Positions 44,121 through 52,436 of a stretch of 64,000 bases of DNA are shown here, piece after piece. A model generated the notes under the pieces. The model was not told where the DNA came from, did no database searches, and saw only the letters and a list, made by a program, of their open reading frames with translations. This DNA is from Flavobacteriales bacterium (GTDB lineage Bacteria > Bacteroidota > Bacteroidia > Flavobacteriales_D > Crocinitomicaceae), in assembly GCA_947500875.1 (NCBI GenBank), contig CANMUN010000009.1, positions 1-64,000 on the forward strand. Direction: 5' to 3'. The number at the start of each line of letters is the position of its first letter. The stretch's first letter is position 1. The translations under genes were made by a program, and so were the position numbers.

Positions 44121-45569
44121 TTAATTGTTACGTTGATAAATTAACTGAAAAGCATGGGCACGCGCTTTGGCAATATCGCGTTGCAAGTCGGAAAGAACGG
44201 CTAAAGCGTTAAGCATAGGTGTATGGTCGAAATAATTAACCAACCAATGAGTTGGACCATCATAATATATATTGTACGTTTTCTCCTCTTTCGCCAAATC
44301 CGAATATACATCTACCAATGCGTAAAGTTCTGTTTGATTGACCTTGTTTTTCAAAAGTAGTTCCATTAATTGTTCTTCATTGCTTACAGAAACATTTTGT
44401 GGCATAGTTAACCGGTATTGGCCATAGGTTGCGCAACTTTCTAAAAGTTGGTTTTGAAAAGCCACGAGTGGTTTCCAAAGATTTTTAATACCAACTCCAT
44501 TTTGGTCATAATCATCATAACCACGAATCCCTAATTCGCGCATGGGTGTATCGTATTCATCTTTCGCCATTATCTCATAAAAATTGAGTGCCGTAGGTAC
44601 CAAAGGAGTTTTTGTATCATACCTATTGACAACCAAGAACCGTTCACCAGTGGAATGAAGGTCTTCCCCAGCCTTTTCCAACAGCAATAATTTAATTTGG
44701 TCGATGTTCTTCATAGCCTCAATGGATGCTTCATTGATTTGAAGCATCGTAGCTTGTTTTTGCTTGTCAAATTCGCTGAGGGAAAGGCCCATTTTTTGAC
44801 GCTGGCTGAATGCATTTAACATTCTGTCGCCTCGGTTTACGTAGTTGAGGGTTTGTTCCTGCACTATGCTTCCATAATTCAACTCGGTTGTAATCATGCG
44901 TAAACTTCTACTGTCTCTCAATAGTAAAAAACTACCAAAAACAATCAAAACGCCCAATATGAAAACCGGGTGATGGCCGATTAAATCGATGTTTTTGCGC
45001 TTCAAATATCCATAAGCAATAATAACATAAGGAAGCGTACCAACACCCACAATAATCATCTCATTCGTTCCGGGCCATTGCATTAGGAAGAATAGACTGG
45101 ACAAGGTAGTGATGGACAAACCAAAGAAGAAAATATAACTTGAAACTATAAATTTAGTAGCTAGTAATCCAGAAGGTCTTACCATAAAACCTTTGGTCAG
45201 AGTTGCAATGGACAAACATCCTATTCCTAAAATAAGCATTTCATTGCAACCTGGCCAATGCATTATTTTGTAGAGGAATCCAAGAATCAATACCGACAAG
45301 GAAAGATATGCAAAATAATTAAGCAATAGAGCTTGTCGTGGCCTCAATCCTAAAGTGCTTTCCTCGGGAATTTGAAATGCTGCAAGGCATACAAGAACTG
45401 CCGTCGTGCCTAAACTTATAATTAACATTGCATCTGCGCCTACCCAATGCATTATTTTGAAAAGCAAACTGAAAATCCACGTTGCAATAATTCCATAGTA
45501 GGTTAAATGCAGGATTTTTTGCCCTTGTTCAGTAGTTAAAAAACCACCTATACCGTTTTTTCTTGACAT
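44121..45569 (-). CDS. Membrane protein with three tandem GldL-type transmembrane hairpins
   Basis: The 482-aa protein has seven predicted TM helices. Three successive helix pairs each carry the GldL core: LLFKIMHWVGADAMLIISLG (about 35-54), LYKIMHWPGCNEMLILGIG (about 99-117) and LFFLMQWPGTNEMIIVGVG (about 159-177). A single TM at 201-217 leads into a long soluble C-terminus (219-482). GldL is the proton-channel subunit of the T9SS/gliding motor. The Lys and His of its first helix are kept in repeats 1 and 2 (K38/H41, K101/H104) but become F161/Q164 in repeat 3. The essential helix-2 Glu is replaced by T56, L119 and L179. It is therefore probably not a proton-driven motor; function unknown. 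The single TM plus soluble part recalls GldM in layout only. Confidence 0.82.
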   Translation of the reverse strand: MSRKNGIGGFLTTEQGQKILHLTYYGIIATWIFSLLFKIMHWVGADAMLIISLGTTAVLVCLAAFQIPEESTLGLRPRQALLLNYFAYLSLSVLILGFLYKIMHWPGCNEMLILGIGCLSIATLTKGFMVRPSGLLATKFIVSSYIFFFGLSITTLSSLFFLMQWPGTNEMIIVGVGTLPYVIIAYGYLKRKNIDLIGHHPVFILGVLIVFGSFLLLRDSRSLRMITTELNYGSIVQEQTLNYVNRGDRMLNAFSQRQKMGLSLSEFDKQKQATMLQINEASIEAMKNIDQIKLLLLEKAGEDLHSTGERFLVVNRYDTKTPLVPTALNFYEIMAKDEYDTPMRELGIRGYDDYDQNGVGIKNLWKPLVAFQNQLLESCATYGQYRLTMPQNVSVSNEEQLMELLLKNKVNQTELYALVDVYSDLAKEEKTYNIYYDGPTHWLVNYFDHTPMLNALAVLSDLQRDIAKARAHAFQLIYQRNN

Positions 45570-45590
45570 AATAGTAAAATTTAATGTTTG

Positions 45591-45598
45591 TAAAAGTA
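45591..45598 (-). promoter_or_regulatory. Possible -7 box before the GldL-like gene
   Basis: The minus strand reads TACTTTTA, one mismatch (final A) from TAnnTTTG, 21 nt before the ATG at 45569, just after a T9 run following the upstream stop. It may give the GldL-like gene its own transcription. Confidence 0.3.
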
Positions 45599-45608
45599 TA
45601 AAAAAAAA

Positions 45609-46040
45609 CTACCCCAGCTTCTCTTTTACAAAATTCTTAAATGCGTCTTTGAATTTACCTTGATTTTCGGGCATATAAAACCACGCTTGGTGGAGTTTGA
45701 ATTCAGTTTCCAAAACTCCAACCCAAGTTACATAAAGTTCGTCATCTCCACGATCGTAGATGGTTTCAATGAAATTCCAACAAATGAAGGCATAGGCTTC
45801 GTATTGCAATCGTTCTTGGTGATTGAAAGCATTCTTATAGTCTGCTGTGCGCTGAAGATCCCTTAAATGCGGATGTTCGATGCCTGTCTTCAAAATATCT
45901 AAGTACAACCCATCAAACACGTCGTAGGCGCTCGTGGATTTATCTTTTTTCCAAATGATGATGTACAGTAAGATGGCGCAGGCCGCTAAAATCGTTGATA
46001 GTGAATCCACCAACAGCGACCAAAATTCAGTTTGTGTCAT
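45609..46040 (-). CDS. Small membrane-anchored protein, unknown function
   Basis: The 143-aa protein has one N-terminal TM helix (LSTILAACAILLYIIIW) and a soluble part rich in aromatic and acidic residues with YEAYAFICWNFIETIYDRGDD. No family was recognised. It overlaps the upstream GNAT gene by 14 nt and is the last gene in the tightly overlapping chain that begins with the polysaccharide genes. Confidence 0.75.
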   Translation of the reverse strand: MTQTEFWSLLVDSLSTILAACAILLYIIIWKKDKSTSAYDVFDGLYLDILKTGIEHPHLRDLQRTADYKNAFNHQERLQYEAYAFICWNFIETIYDRGDDELYVTWVGVLETEFKLHQAWFYMPENQGKFKDAFKNFVKEKLG

Positions 46041-46683
46041 ACGCTTCGTTTATGGACTGTAAAATTAATCTAAAATATACATCTTCCTTTCCGCGCTTGT
46101 ACAATTGCTCGTACAAAGCACCAACCAACTCGATTAATCGATCTTTACACAATTCCAAGTGATTTGCTTGACTGAAAACAATCAACTTCATTTCAGTTGG
46201 AAAGGTATTATCTAAGGGCGGCAATAAGTAGTTGATCTTTGGTATCAAACATCCCCCGTTCCTTTGGTAAAAATGTATGCGTCGTAAACGGTCGTTCTGG
46301 TTTTCTCCAAACTCGGGTTCCTCAGCCTCTACCAATAAAAAAGTGTCTTGTTGCCAACATTTCTCTCGCACAAATCGGAGCATTTCGGAACCGTATCCCT
46401 TGCCGCGCAGGTCTCTTTGAACCGCTAAGTAGTCCAACAACACAAAAGGAACCACGGTTAAATCATGCAGTAAGGCAAAACCCACGAATTGGTCCTTTGT
46501 TTCAGCGACATAGAGAATCGACGATCCAGAGGTAATCCGTTGCAATATTACCTCGTCAGGGTGCCGCTCATTGGACGGAAATGCTTCATGGTAAAGCTCG
46601 AGACACGCAGAATAATCATACTCCTTCGCTTTTCGTATGTTAAGCGATGTTAGGTCAATCATTGATTTCTCTCGTTCCATCAT
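46027..46683 (-). CDS. GNAT-family N-acetyltransferase
   Basis: The 218-aa protein has one GNAT domain: acetyl-CoA loop AVQRDLRGKGYGSEMLRFV, with HFYQRNGG later. The C-terminal 60 residues are an unassigned helical extension. The substrate is unknown. The start at 46683 is preferred because it overlaps the SelO stop as TAATG; the track start at 46695 is a TTG inside selO, and ATGs at 46680 and 46662 are alternatives. Confidence 0.82.
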   Translation of the reverse strand: MMEREKSMIDLTSLNIRKAKEYDYSACLELYHEAFPSNERHPDEVILQRITSGSSILYVAETKDQFVGFALLHDLTVVPFVLLDYLAVQRDLRGKGYGSEMLRFVREKCWQQDTFLLVEAEEPEFGENQNDRLRRIHFYQRNGGCLIPKINYLLPPLDNTFPTEMKLIVFSQANHLELCKDRLIELVGALYEQLYKRGKEDVYFRLILQSINEAYDTN

Positions 46684-48092
46684 TACGTACCACAAAACGT
46701 TGAATATCCGCTATCATAATCCGCACTCGGTGCTTGGTTCACGGAAAGGTTATCAGGATTATACGGATTCGACAAAGCTTCCAAACCTTGATTGAATCCT
46801 ACATCTTGTCCCTTTTCCATGACATCCAACAGCTCCTCTACCCAATGGTTTCTTGGAACCATCACGGGGTTGGATTCTTTCATCAACGACTGATGCACCG
46901 TCATGCCACGCCATTGTTTCAGCCATTCTTGTAAGTTTGATTGAAGCCCTGTAAAACGTTCCATGTCAAAACCGTAGGTAAGAAAGGTGAACGTATCGGT
47001 GTAATCCAATGCATGCATCTCCATCAACTGGAGCAATTCTTGCCAACATAGGTCAGCCTCAGGATTGTTTTCCGCCAATCCAATTTTCGCTCGCATCATC
47101 GTCCCGAATTCCTCCTCCCACATGGGACCAAACTCACTGAGCATTTGTTTTGCTCGCATAATTGCCATTTCCTCGTTGCTATGCAATAGCGGTAATAAAG
47201 ATTCCAGCCATCGGGTTAAGTTCCAATGCAATATACTCGGTTGATTTCCAAAAGCATAGCGGCCGTGGCGGTCGATTGAACTGAATACCGTTTTTGGATT
47301 GTAGGCGTTCATAAATGCACAAGGACCGTAATCGAAGGTTTCCCCGGAAATAGAAGTGTTGTCGGTATTCATGACTCCGTGAATGAAACCAACGCGCATC
47401 CAATGGCAAACCGTATTAATTTGTCGGCGCATGACCTCCATGAACAAATCTTCCACGGGCGACGAGGAACTGCTGATCGACGGATAAAGGCGCTTCAAGG
47501 TGTAGTGAAACAAGGCCTCCAAATCCGAAGTTTCGCAAAAATACCGAGCGTACTCGAACGTACCCACCCTTATATGACTTTGCATGACACGTGCCAAAAC
47601 AGCTCCCGCGTGGACTCTTTCTCGAAGCACCTCGTTGCCCGTTTTGATCACGCATAAACTTCTTGACGTGTCGATTCCAAGCCCATGCATCGCTTCGCTG
47701 ATAAGGTATTCACGCAACATCGATCGAAAGGTAGCCCGACCGTCTCCTCCTCTCGAATAAGCGGTTCTTCCTGCACCTTTCAATTGAACGTCAAAGCGCT
47801 GTCCTTGCGGAGTAATGTGTTCGCCCAGGTGTAGTGCTCGCCCATCCCCTAACATGGTAAAATGGCCGAATTGATGTCCGGCGTACGCTTGAGCGTATGG
47901 CAATAAATTTTCAGGAACATTTCCCGAAAGTAGCTCGAGGAATTCTTGAGTAATCACAGAATTTACCCCAAGTGCTTTCATCAAAGCATCGTTCCATAGC
48001 ACTACCCGAGGATTGAACGACGGTTCAGGTGAGTGCTTCTTAAAAAATGCCTCCGGTAAGGTGAGATACCTGTTGTCCCAATGGAAACTCAT
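46683..48092 (-). CDS. selO: Protein adenylyltransferase SelO (YdiU family)
   Basis: Pseudokinase-fold enzyme that transfers AMP from ATP to Ser/Thr/Tyr of proteins, linked to oxidative-stress responses in published work. The 469-aa protein is near full length. It has AYAGHQFGHFTMLGDGRALHLGE, QLKGAGRTAYSRGGDGRA, LREYLISEAMHGLGI, GVMNTDNTSISGETFDYGP and the C-terminal FCGT with cysteine where mitochondrial forms have selenocysteine. Its ATG overlaps the stop of a glycosyltransferase gene as ATGA, so it is translated as part of the polysaccharide operon, and the GNAT gene is coupled after it. Confidence 0.95.
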   Translation of the reverse strand: MSFHWDNRYLTLPEAFFKKHSPEPSFNPRVVLWNDALMKALGVNSVITQEFLELLSGNVPENLLPYAQAYAGHQFGHFTMLGDGRALHLGEHITPQGQRFDVQLKGAGRTAYSRGGDGRATFRSMLREYLISEAMHGLGIDTSRSLCVIKTGNEVLRERVHAGAVLARVMQSHIRVGTFEYARYFCETSDLEALFHYTLKRLYPSISSSSSPVEDLFMEVMRRQINTVCHWMRVGFIHGVMNTDNTSISGETFDYGPCAFMNAYNPKTVFSSIDRHGRYAFGNQPSILHWNLTRWLESLLPLLHSNEEMAIMRAKQMLSEFGPMWEEEFGTMMRAKIGLAENNPEADLCWQELLQLMEMHALDYTDTFTFLTYGFDMERFTGLQSNLQEWLKQWRGMTVHQSLMKESNPVMVPRNHWVEELLDVMEKGQDVGFNQGLEALSNPYNPDNLSVNQAPSADYDSGYSTFCGT

Positions 48093-49429
48093 GCTATTTT
48101 GGAATTATGCGCTACTTGCTTAATGGCTTCGGCCAATTGCTCCACTTGCAGAATGCGAGAAAAGGCTTCAATACCTGATGATTTGCAGGCGATTTGTCCT
48201 GTTTGCTGGTGCTCTTCGTATAGGTCGTTCATGGTTTCCAATAGCCGGGCAGCATTTTCAACAATTATCCCCGAATTGGTAGCACGAATCAAATCTTCCT
48301 GTAAGGTTTCTGGTGCCTCATAGTTCTCCAATAAATAATGCTTTTCTTTTAGTAATTGTGCCCCTGGGTCGTTGGAAAAACAGAAAATAATTTTACGTTT
48401 TAACGCCAAATAATCGTAAATTTTTGTGCCCATAAATGCGTAATAATTGAACAACAACAACGCGTTATGTTCTGATAATCGCTCAAGTAAGCTCTGATTC
48501 GATACTTTTGGATGAACCTTAACTACGGCTTTCAGCGAAGGAAAATGCTCGGTGGTACTTTGTCGTATTTCTTCATTGCGGTTGGTTCCATAAAAATGAA
48601 GCTCGAATTTCCTTTGGGGGTTGGAAGCCGCCCAATCGTTTAAGGTGGTGAGTACTATTTCGAGCGGATGCCAATCATAAATCGTACCTACAAATGCCAT
48701 TTGAAATACCTCCGCATTTTGTTTCGAGGCATCCAGGTTTGCAAGTACTTCTTCGTCATAGCCGTTTGGGGCAATGCAAAAAGTACCCATCGGAACTTGT
48801 TGGCGTATTTGATGTTCCACAAAGGTGGATACGGTGGAAATCATTGAAGCAGGAACGACTGTTTTTTTTTCGACCAATTGGTTGAATTTAAAGTACAACC
48901 CACTTTTCTTTTTCCAAGGGTTCGACCAAGGGTCTCGATAGTCGGCTACCCATGGCACCTCGAAACGCTTTGAAAGTCGCTTAGCATAGTGGAATAAGAC
49001 AAATGGTTCTCCGGTGGCAATAATGACATCTATCTCATTCTTTTTTAAATAGTTAAATGATGCTTTATAAAGTTCTTGTTTAGTTCCTTTCGGTAAAAAA
49101 TATTGCATAATCTCGTTCACTCCGCTCAGGAATTTCCGGAGTTTTCGGTAACGTGCGTCACCGTATTTTAAGAACAATCGATTGCTTAGATTGGGGTGAT
49201 ATGGGGTGTAAAGAACCTTACCCCATTCCGTTTCTTCAACTATGACTTTATCGCTATAACCGGGTGCTATATAATCCAAGGCCGAACCGTAGGTGTTTCC
49301 CCATTGCCGAGTTACCACCACAGGATCCAAACCGAACTTTCGAAAGTTCTTATACCAATGGAAAGGACGAAGTCCACCTACCGAAACGTAGGGTGGAAAA
49401 TCGTAGGCAAGGATGAGGACTTTAATCAT
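48089..49429 (-). CDS. GT-B glycosyltransferase (group 4-like)
   Basis: The 446-aa protein begins KVLILAYDFPPYVSVGGLRP, the usual acceptor-domain start of GT4-type enzymes, and has AFVGTIYDWHPLEIVLTTL and GTKIYDYLALKRKIIFCFS (donor side, Glu replaced by Asp in the E-x7-E region). It probably adds a sugar to the lipid-linked surface polysaccharide; donor and acceptor are unknown. Coupled by ATGA on both sides: to the next GT upstream and to SelO downstream. Confidence 0.85.
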   Translation of the reverse strand: MIKVLILAYDFPPYVSVGGLRPFHWYKNFRKFGLDPVVVTRQWGNTYGSALDYIAPGYSDKVIVEETEWGKVLYTPYHPNLSNRLFLKYGDARYRKLRKFLSGVNEIMQYFLPKGTKQELYKASFNYLKKNEIDVIIATGEPFVLFHYAKRLSKRFEVPWVADYRDPWSNPWKKKSGLYFKFNQLVEKKTVVPASMISTVSTFVEHQIRQQVPMGTFCIAPNGYDEEVLANLDASKQNAEVFQMAFVGTIYDWHPLEIVLTTLNDWAASNPQRKFELHFYGTNRNEEIRQSTTEHFPSLKAVVKVHPKVSNQSLLERLSEHNALLLFNYYAFMGTKIYDYLALKRKIIFCFSNDPGAQLLKEKHYLLENYEAPETLQEDLIRATNSGIIVENAARLLETMNDLYEEHQQTGQIACKSSGIEAFSRILQVEQLAEAIKQVAHNSKIA

Positions 49430-50598
49430 GGCTTGTTCACTGGAATATTTTTACCATAAATACTTTGTTCGAGGCGTCTCATTTCGCGCTCACGGTTCCC
49501 TAATTTCTCAACGCGCTCTTTGGCATTGGTCAAGCATTGTTGCGGATAATACCCTCCAATAACCTCACGAAGTTGATAAGCTAACCCTTCAGGTGTTCTC
49601 TGGGTGATTTTTAAACAGGTGTTGTCGAAGAGCTCGGCGTCGTAGGGCAAATCCGATATAATCAAGGGGATTCCTGCTGCCATACATTCTAAAGCGCTGT
49701 TGGGTGTTCCGTCACTGATGGGCGTCATCAACACGGCATCTGCGGCTTTATAAGCTTGGAACATCTGGGCTTGATCTAGATAATCCAAGGCATTCCATTT
49801 CAAGCCTCTACCTTCCAATGCCGATAGTCCTAATTCAACAAGGCGCCAATAGTCCGAAGGGCAGTTTTTTCCACGAATGCAGAGGAAGTGGATTTTCAAA
49901 AGTTCCTGTGAATCCAATTGATTAAGTCCTTCGATTTGAAAGAGGGTGTCGTAAATTGGCGCTACAAAACGCGGAGAAAAAAGTTTAAATCGCTGATCCA
50001 CTTTCACAGGATACAAAGCCTCGGCTGTTTCAATGGCTCTCACGTCGATACCGGTTCGGATGCAAAGCGAAGTGCAAGCAAATAATCGGCTGACCGCATC
50101 TACTTGCTGATTCGAGGTAGAAGTTATATAATGCGCCTTGGCAAAAGACTTTTGAAATAAACGAAAGAGGTAAGCGAAATACATGCGTTTTATCCCTTTT
50201 TGTTGCAGAAGGGATGGTAATACCTTCAGGACATCCGATCCACGCGTAGAGATAACGCATTTGCCATGATACTTGCGCAACCAAAGAGCATAAGGAGTGG
50301 CAAAAAGTACGTGAACGCAGTCTATGGAAAAACGCTGGGTAAGGTCAAGAAAACGGCGGTATTCTCGCGTATTTCTTAGCGGTTTTCTTATCGAAAAAGG
50401 AGCCAAGCAACCTAGAAAAGTGATGTTTTCCTGGGATAGCCAGTGTTGGCATGCTACCGAGGGTTCTTCCGGGCTTTCACAAAGTAAAAACACCGCGTAA
50501 TTCGATGGTTGATTTGAAAAGAAACGAATCCATTTCTGATTGTGCAAACTGTTGGGGTCGGCAATGAATAAAATGCGGGTTACTGCTGGCTGCTCCAT
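49426..50598 (-). CDS. GT4-family glycosyltransferase
   Basis: The 390-aa protein has a GT-B fold: RILFIADPNSLHNQKWIRFF at the N-terminus, VISTRGSDVLKVLPSLLQQK in the acceptor half, and TPNSALECMAAGIPLIISDLPY in the donor half. ATGs at 50607 and 50598 are both possible; either overlaps the asnB stop. The track start at 50622 is TTG. It is one of several sequential sugar transferases of the locus; specificity is unknown. Confidence 0.87.
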   Translation of the reverse strand: MEQPAVTRILFIADPNSLHNQKWIRFFSNQPSNYAVFLLCESPEEPSVACQHWLSQENITFLGCLAPFSIRKPLRNTREYRRFLDLTQRFSIDCVHVLFATPYALWLRKYHGKCVISTRGSDVLKVLPSLLQQKGIKRMYFAYLFRLFQKSFAKAHYITSTSNQQVDAVSRLFACTSLCIRTGIDVRAIETAEALYPVKVDQRFKLFSPRFVAPIYDTLFQIEGLNQLDSQELLKIHFLCIRGKNCPSDYWRLVELGLSALEGRGLKWNALDYLDQAQMFQAYKAADAVLMTPISDGTPNSALECMAAGIPLIISDLPYDAELFDNTCLKITQRTPEGLAYQLREVIGGYYPQQCLTNAKERVEKLGNREREMRRLEQSIYGKNIPVNKP

Positions 50599-52436
50599 AG
50601 ATTCCATACATAAAGCGTCCAAAGACGGTGCGTGTGGTCTGCCCTACCTGCTAGATGGTCCTCCCACAACGTACTCACAAAAGTACTATCCATTTCGATA
50701 AAAGGATTCGGTTCAAAAATTGTTGCTTTAAAACGGTTTTTCCATTCCTTTTTAATCCATTGCCCAATCGGAATACCGAAGCCTTGTTTTTTACGATGAA
50801 TGAGTTCCGATGGCATGAATTGCTCGGCTAGTTTCTTCGTTAAAAATTTATTTTCACCCTTTGGCATACGTAAATTATACGGCAATTTCGCAGAAAATTC
50901 AAGCAGCGATTTATCGAGAAAGGGCGACCGCAATTCCAATGAATTGGCCATGCTAGCACGATCCGTTTTAACGAGATAGTCGTTCGGAAGACGCGTACGA
51001 AGCGAAGCATGAAGTACGGCATCGAAGACCGTATCGGTAATTTCTAACGATTGAAGCATGATTTTCTCGTGCTCTTTTTCCAACGCATGTTGAAGCTGAA
51101 CATTGTGAAAGAGGCGTCCAAGATGCTCTTGCGTAAAACCCATGCTGCGATGCAACGCCGATGCGAGCACCTTTGGATTCTTACGCATAATCCCTAACCA
51201 ATAAGCCATCTTATCGTTTTTGGTAAGTCCATGTAAGAAAGATAGCGGGAGTTGAAAGGCTTTGGCGTTATGCCATTGTTGCATTCGTTTACCTTGATTA
51301 TAGGTCCTATATCCCGCGAATACCTCGTCGCCGCCATCCCCTCCAAGTACCACTTTCACCGAATTTCGGGCAAATTTTGCAAGGTAAAAGGATGGTATTG
51401 CTGAAGAATCCGCGAAAGGTTCACCGTATTCCATTAGTATCGAATCCACTGCCGAAAAATCCGAGGGATTGATGACAATTTCGTGGTGTTCGGTTCCTAG
51501 TATCCGCGAGACTTCTCTAGCAAAAGGCAGTTCATTGTAGGGTTCATACTCGAATCCTGCACAAAACGTCGGTAGTTTTCGACTATAATTCTTAGCGGCG
51601 AAATAGGAAACTAACGAAGAATCGATGCCTCCGCTAAGGAAACAACCAAGAGGAACATCGGAAACCATGGCGTTTTTAACGGCATTCTCCAAAAGGCTTT
51701 CGGTTTCCGCTATGCACTCCTTTATGCTTAAGTTAGACTTTACGTTATATGTTAATTCCCAATAGGGCTTGACTTCTAAAGAGTGGTGTCCGATTTCTAC
51801 AAAATTGGAGGGTGGAACTTTTCGGATTTCTTCAAAAATCGATTGTTCTGATGGGGTGGTCAACTCAGAAAAGTAGTAACCCAAAGCAAAGTGGCTAATA
51901 TTGCGCGAGAGATTTAACGGCTTAAAGGAGCGCAAGTCTGAACTGAAGGCAATTCCATTACGATAACTAGCGTAGTACAGCGGTTTTTCACCAAAACGGT
52001 CACGCGCTAAAAACATTTTGTGTAGCTTCTTGTCGAACAAGGCAAAGGCGAACATGCCTTCGATGTTTTCCAGCGTTTTTTGCATTCCCCAAGTTTCATA
52101 CGCATGAAGTAGAACCTCAGTATCGCTGGATGAGACAAAGGTGCACCCTTGTTGCTGGAGCATATATTTGAGGTTTCGATAATTGTAAATTTCACCGTTA
52201 AAGACCAGCGCTAACGAATCGGATGCATTGGTCATGGGTTGTTTTCCGGCATCGGTAACATCAATGATGCTTAATCGCTTGTGAGCCAATCCGCAGGAAA
52301 ATTCATGGGTAGTTGAAATCCAAAATCCTTCCTGATCGGGACCTCTAGCGTGAAGGGGAGTTGCCATAGCACGAAGTAACGATTCCTGAACCGCTTGTTC
52401 TTGGTTAAATACGAGGCTTCCTACTATTCCGCACAT
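50580..52436 (-). CDS. asnB: Asparagine synthetase (glutamine-hydrolysing), AsnB type, in polysaccharide locus
   Basis: The 618-aa protein has the N-terminal nucleophile CGIVGSLVF (Cys2 after Met removal), glutaminase motif RLSIIDVTDAGKQPM, FNGEIYNYRNLK, and the C-terminal synthetase PP-loop CFLSGGIDSSLVSYFAAK and GGDGGDEVFAGYRTY. AsnB paralogues inside surface-polysaccharide clusters often amidate uronic acids instead of making free asparagine; that role is an inference here. It overlaps the flanking glycosyltransferase genes by 13 and 19 nt. Confidence 0.92.
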   Translation of the reverse strand: MCGIVGSLVFNQEQAVQESLLRAMATPLHARGPDQEGFWISTTHEFSCGLAHKRLSIIDVTDAGKQPMTNASDSLALVFNGEIYNYRNLKYMLQQQGCTFVSSSDTEVLLHAYETWGMQKTLENIEGMFAFALFDKKLHKMFLARDRFGEKPLYYASYRNGIAFSSDLRSFKPLNLSRNISHFALGYYFSELTTPSEQSIFEEIRKVPPSNFVEIGHHSLEVKPYWELTYNVKSNLSIKECIAETESLLENAVKNAMVSDVPLGCFLSGGIDSSLVSYFAAKNYSRKLPTFCAGFEYEPYNELPFAREVSRILGTEHHEIVINPSDFSAVDSILMEYGEPFADSSAIPSFYLAKFARNSVKVVLGGDGGDEVFAGYRTYNQGKRMQQWHNAKAFQLPLSFLHGLTKNDKMAYWLGIMRKNPKVLASALHRSMGFTQEHLGRLFHNVQLQHALEKEHEKIMLQSLEITDTVFDAVLHASLRTRLPNDYLVKTDRASMANSLELRSPFLDKSLLEFSAKLPYNLRMPKGENKFLTKKLAEQFMPSELIHRKKQGFGIPIGQWIKKEWKNRFKATIFEPNPFIEMDSTFVSTLWEDHLAGRADHTHRLWTLYVWNLWSSQQ

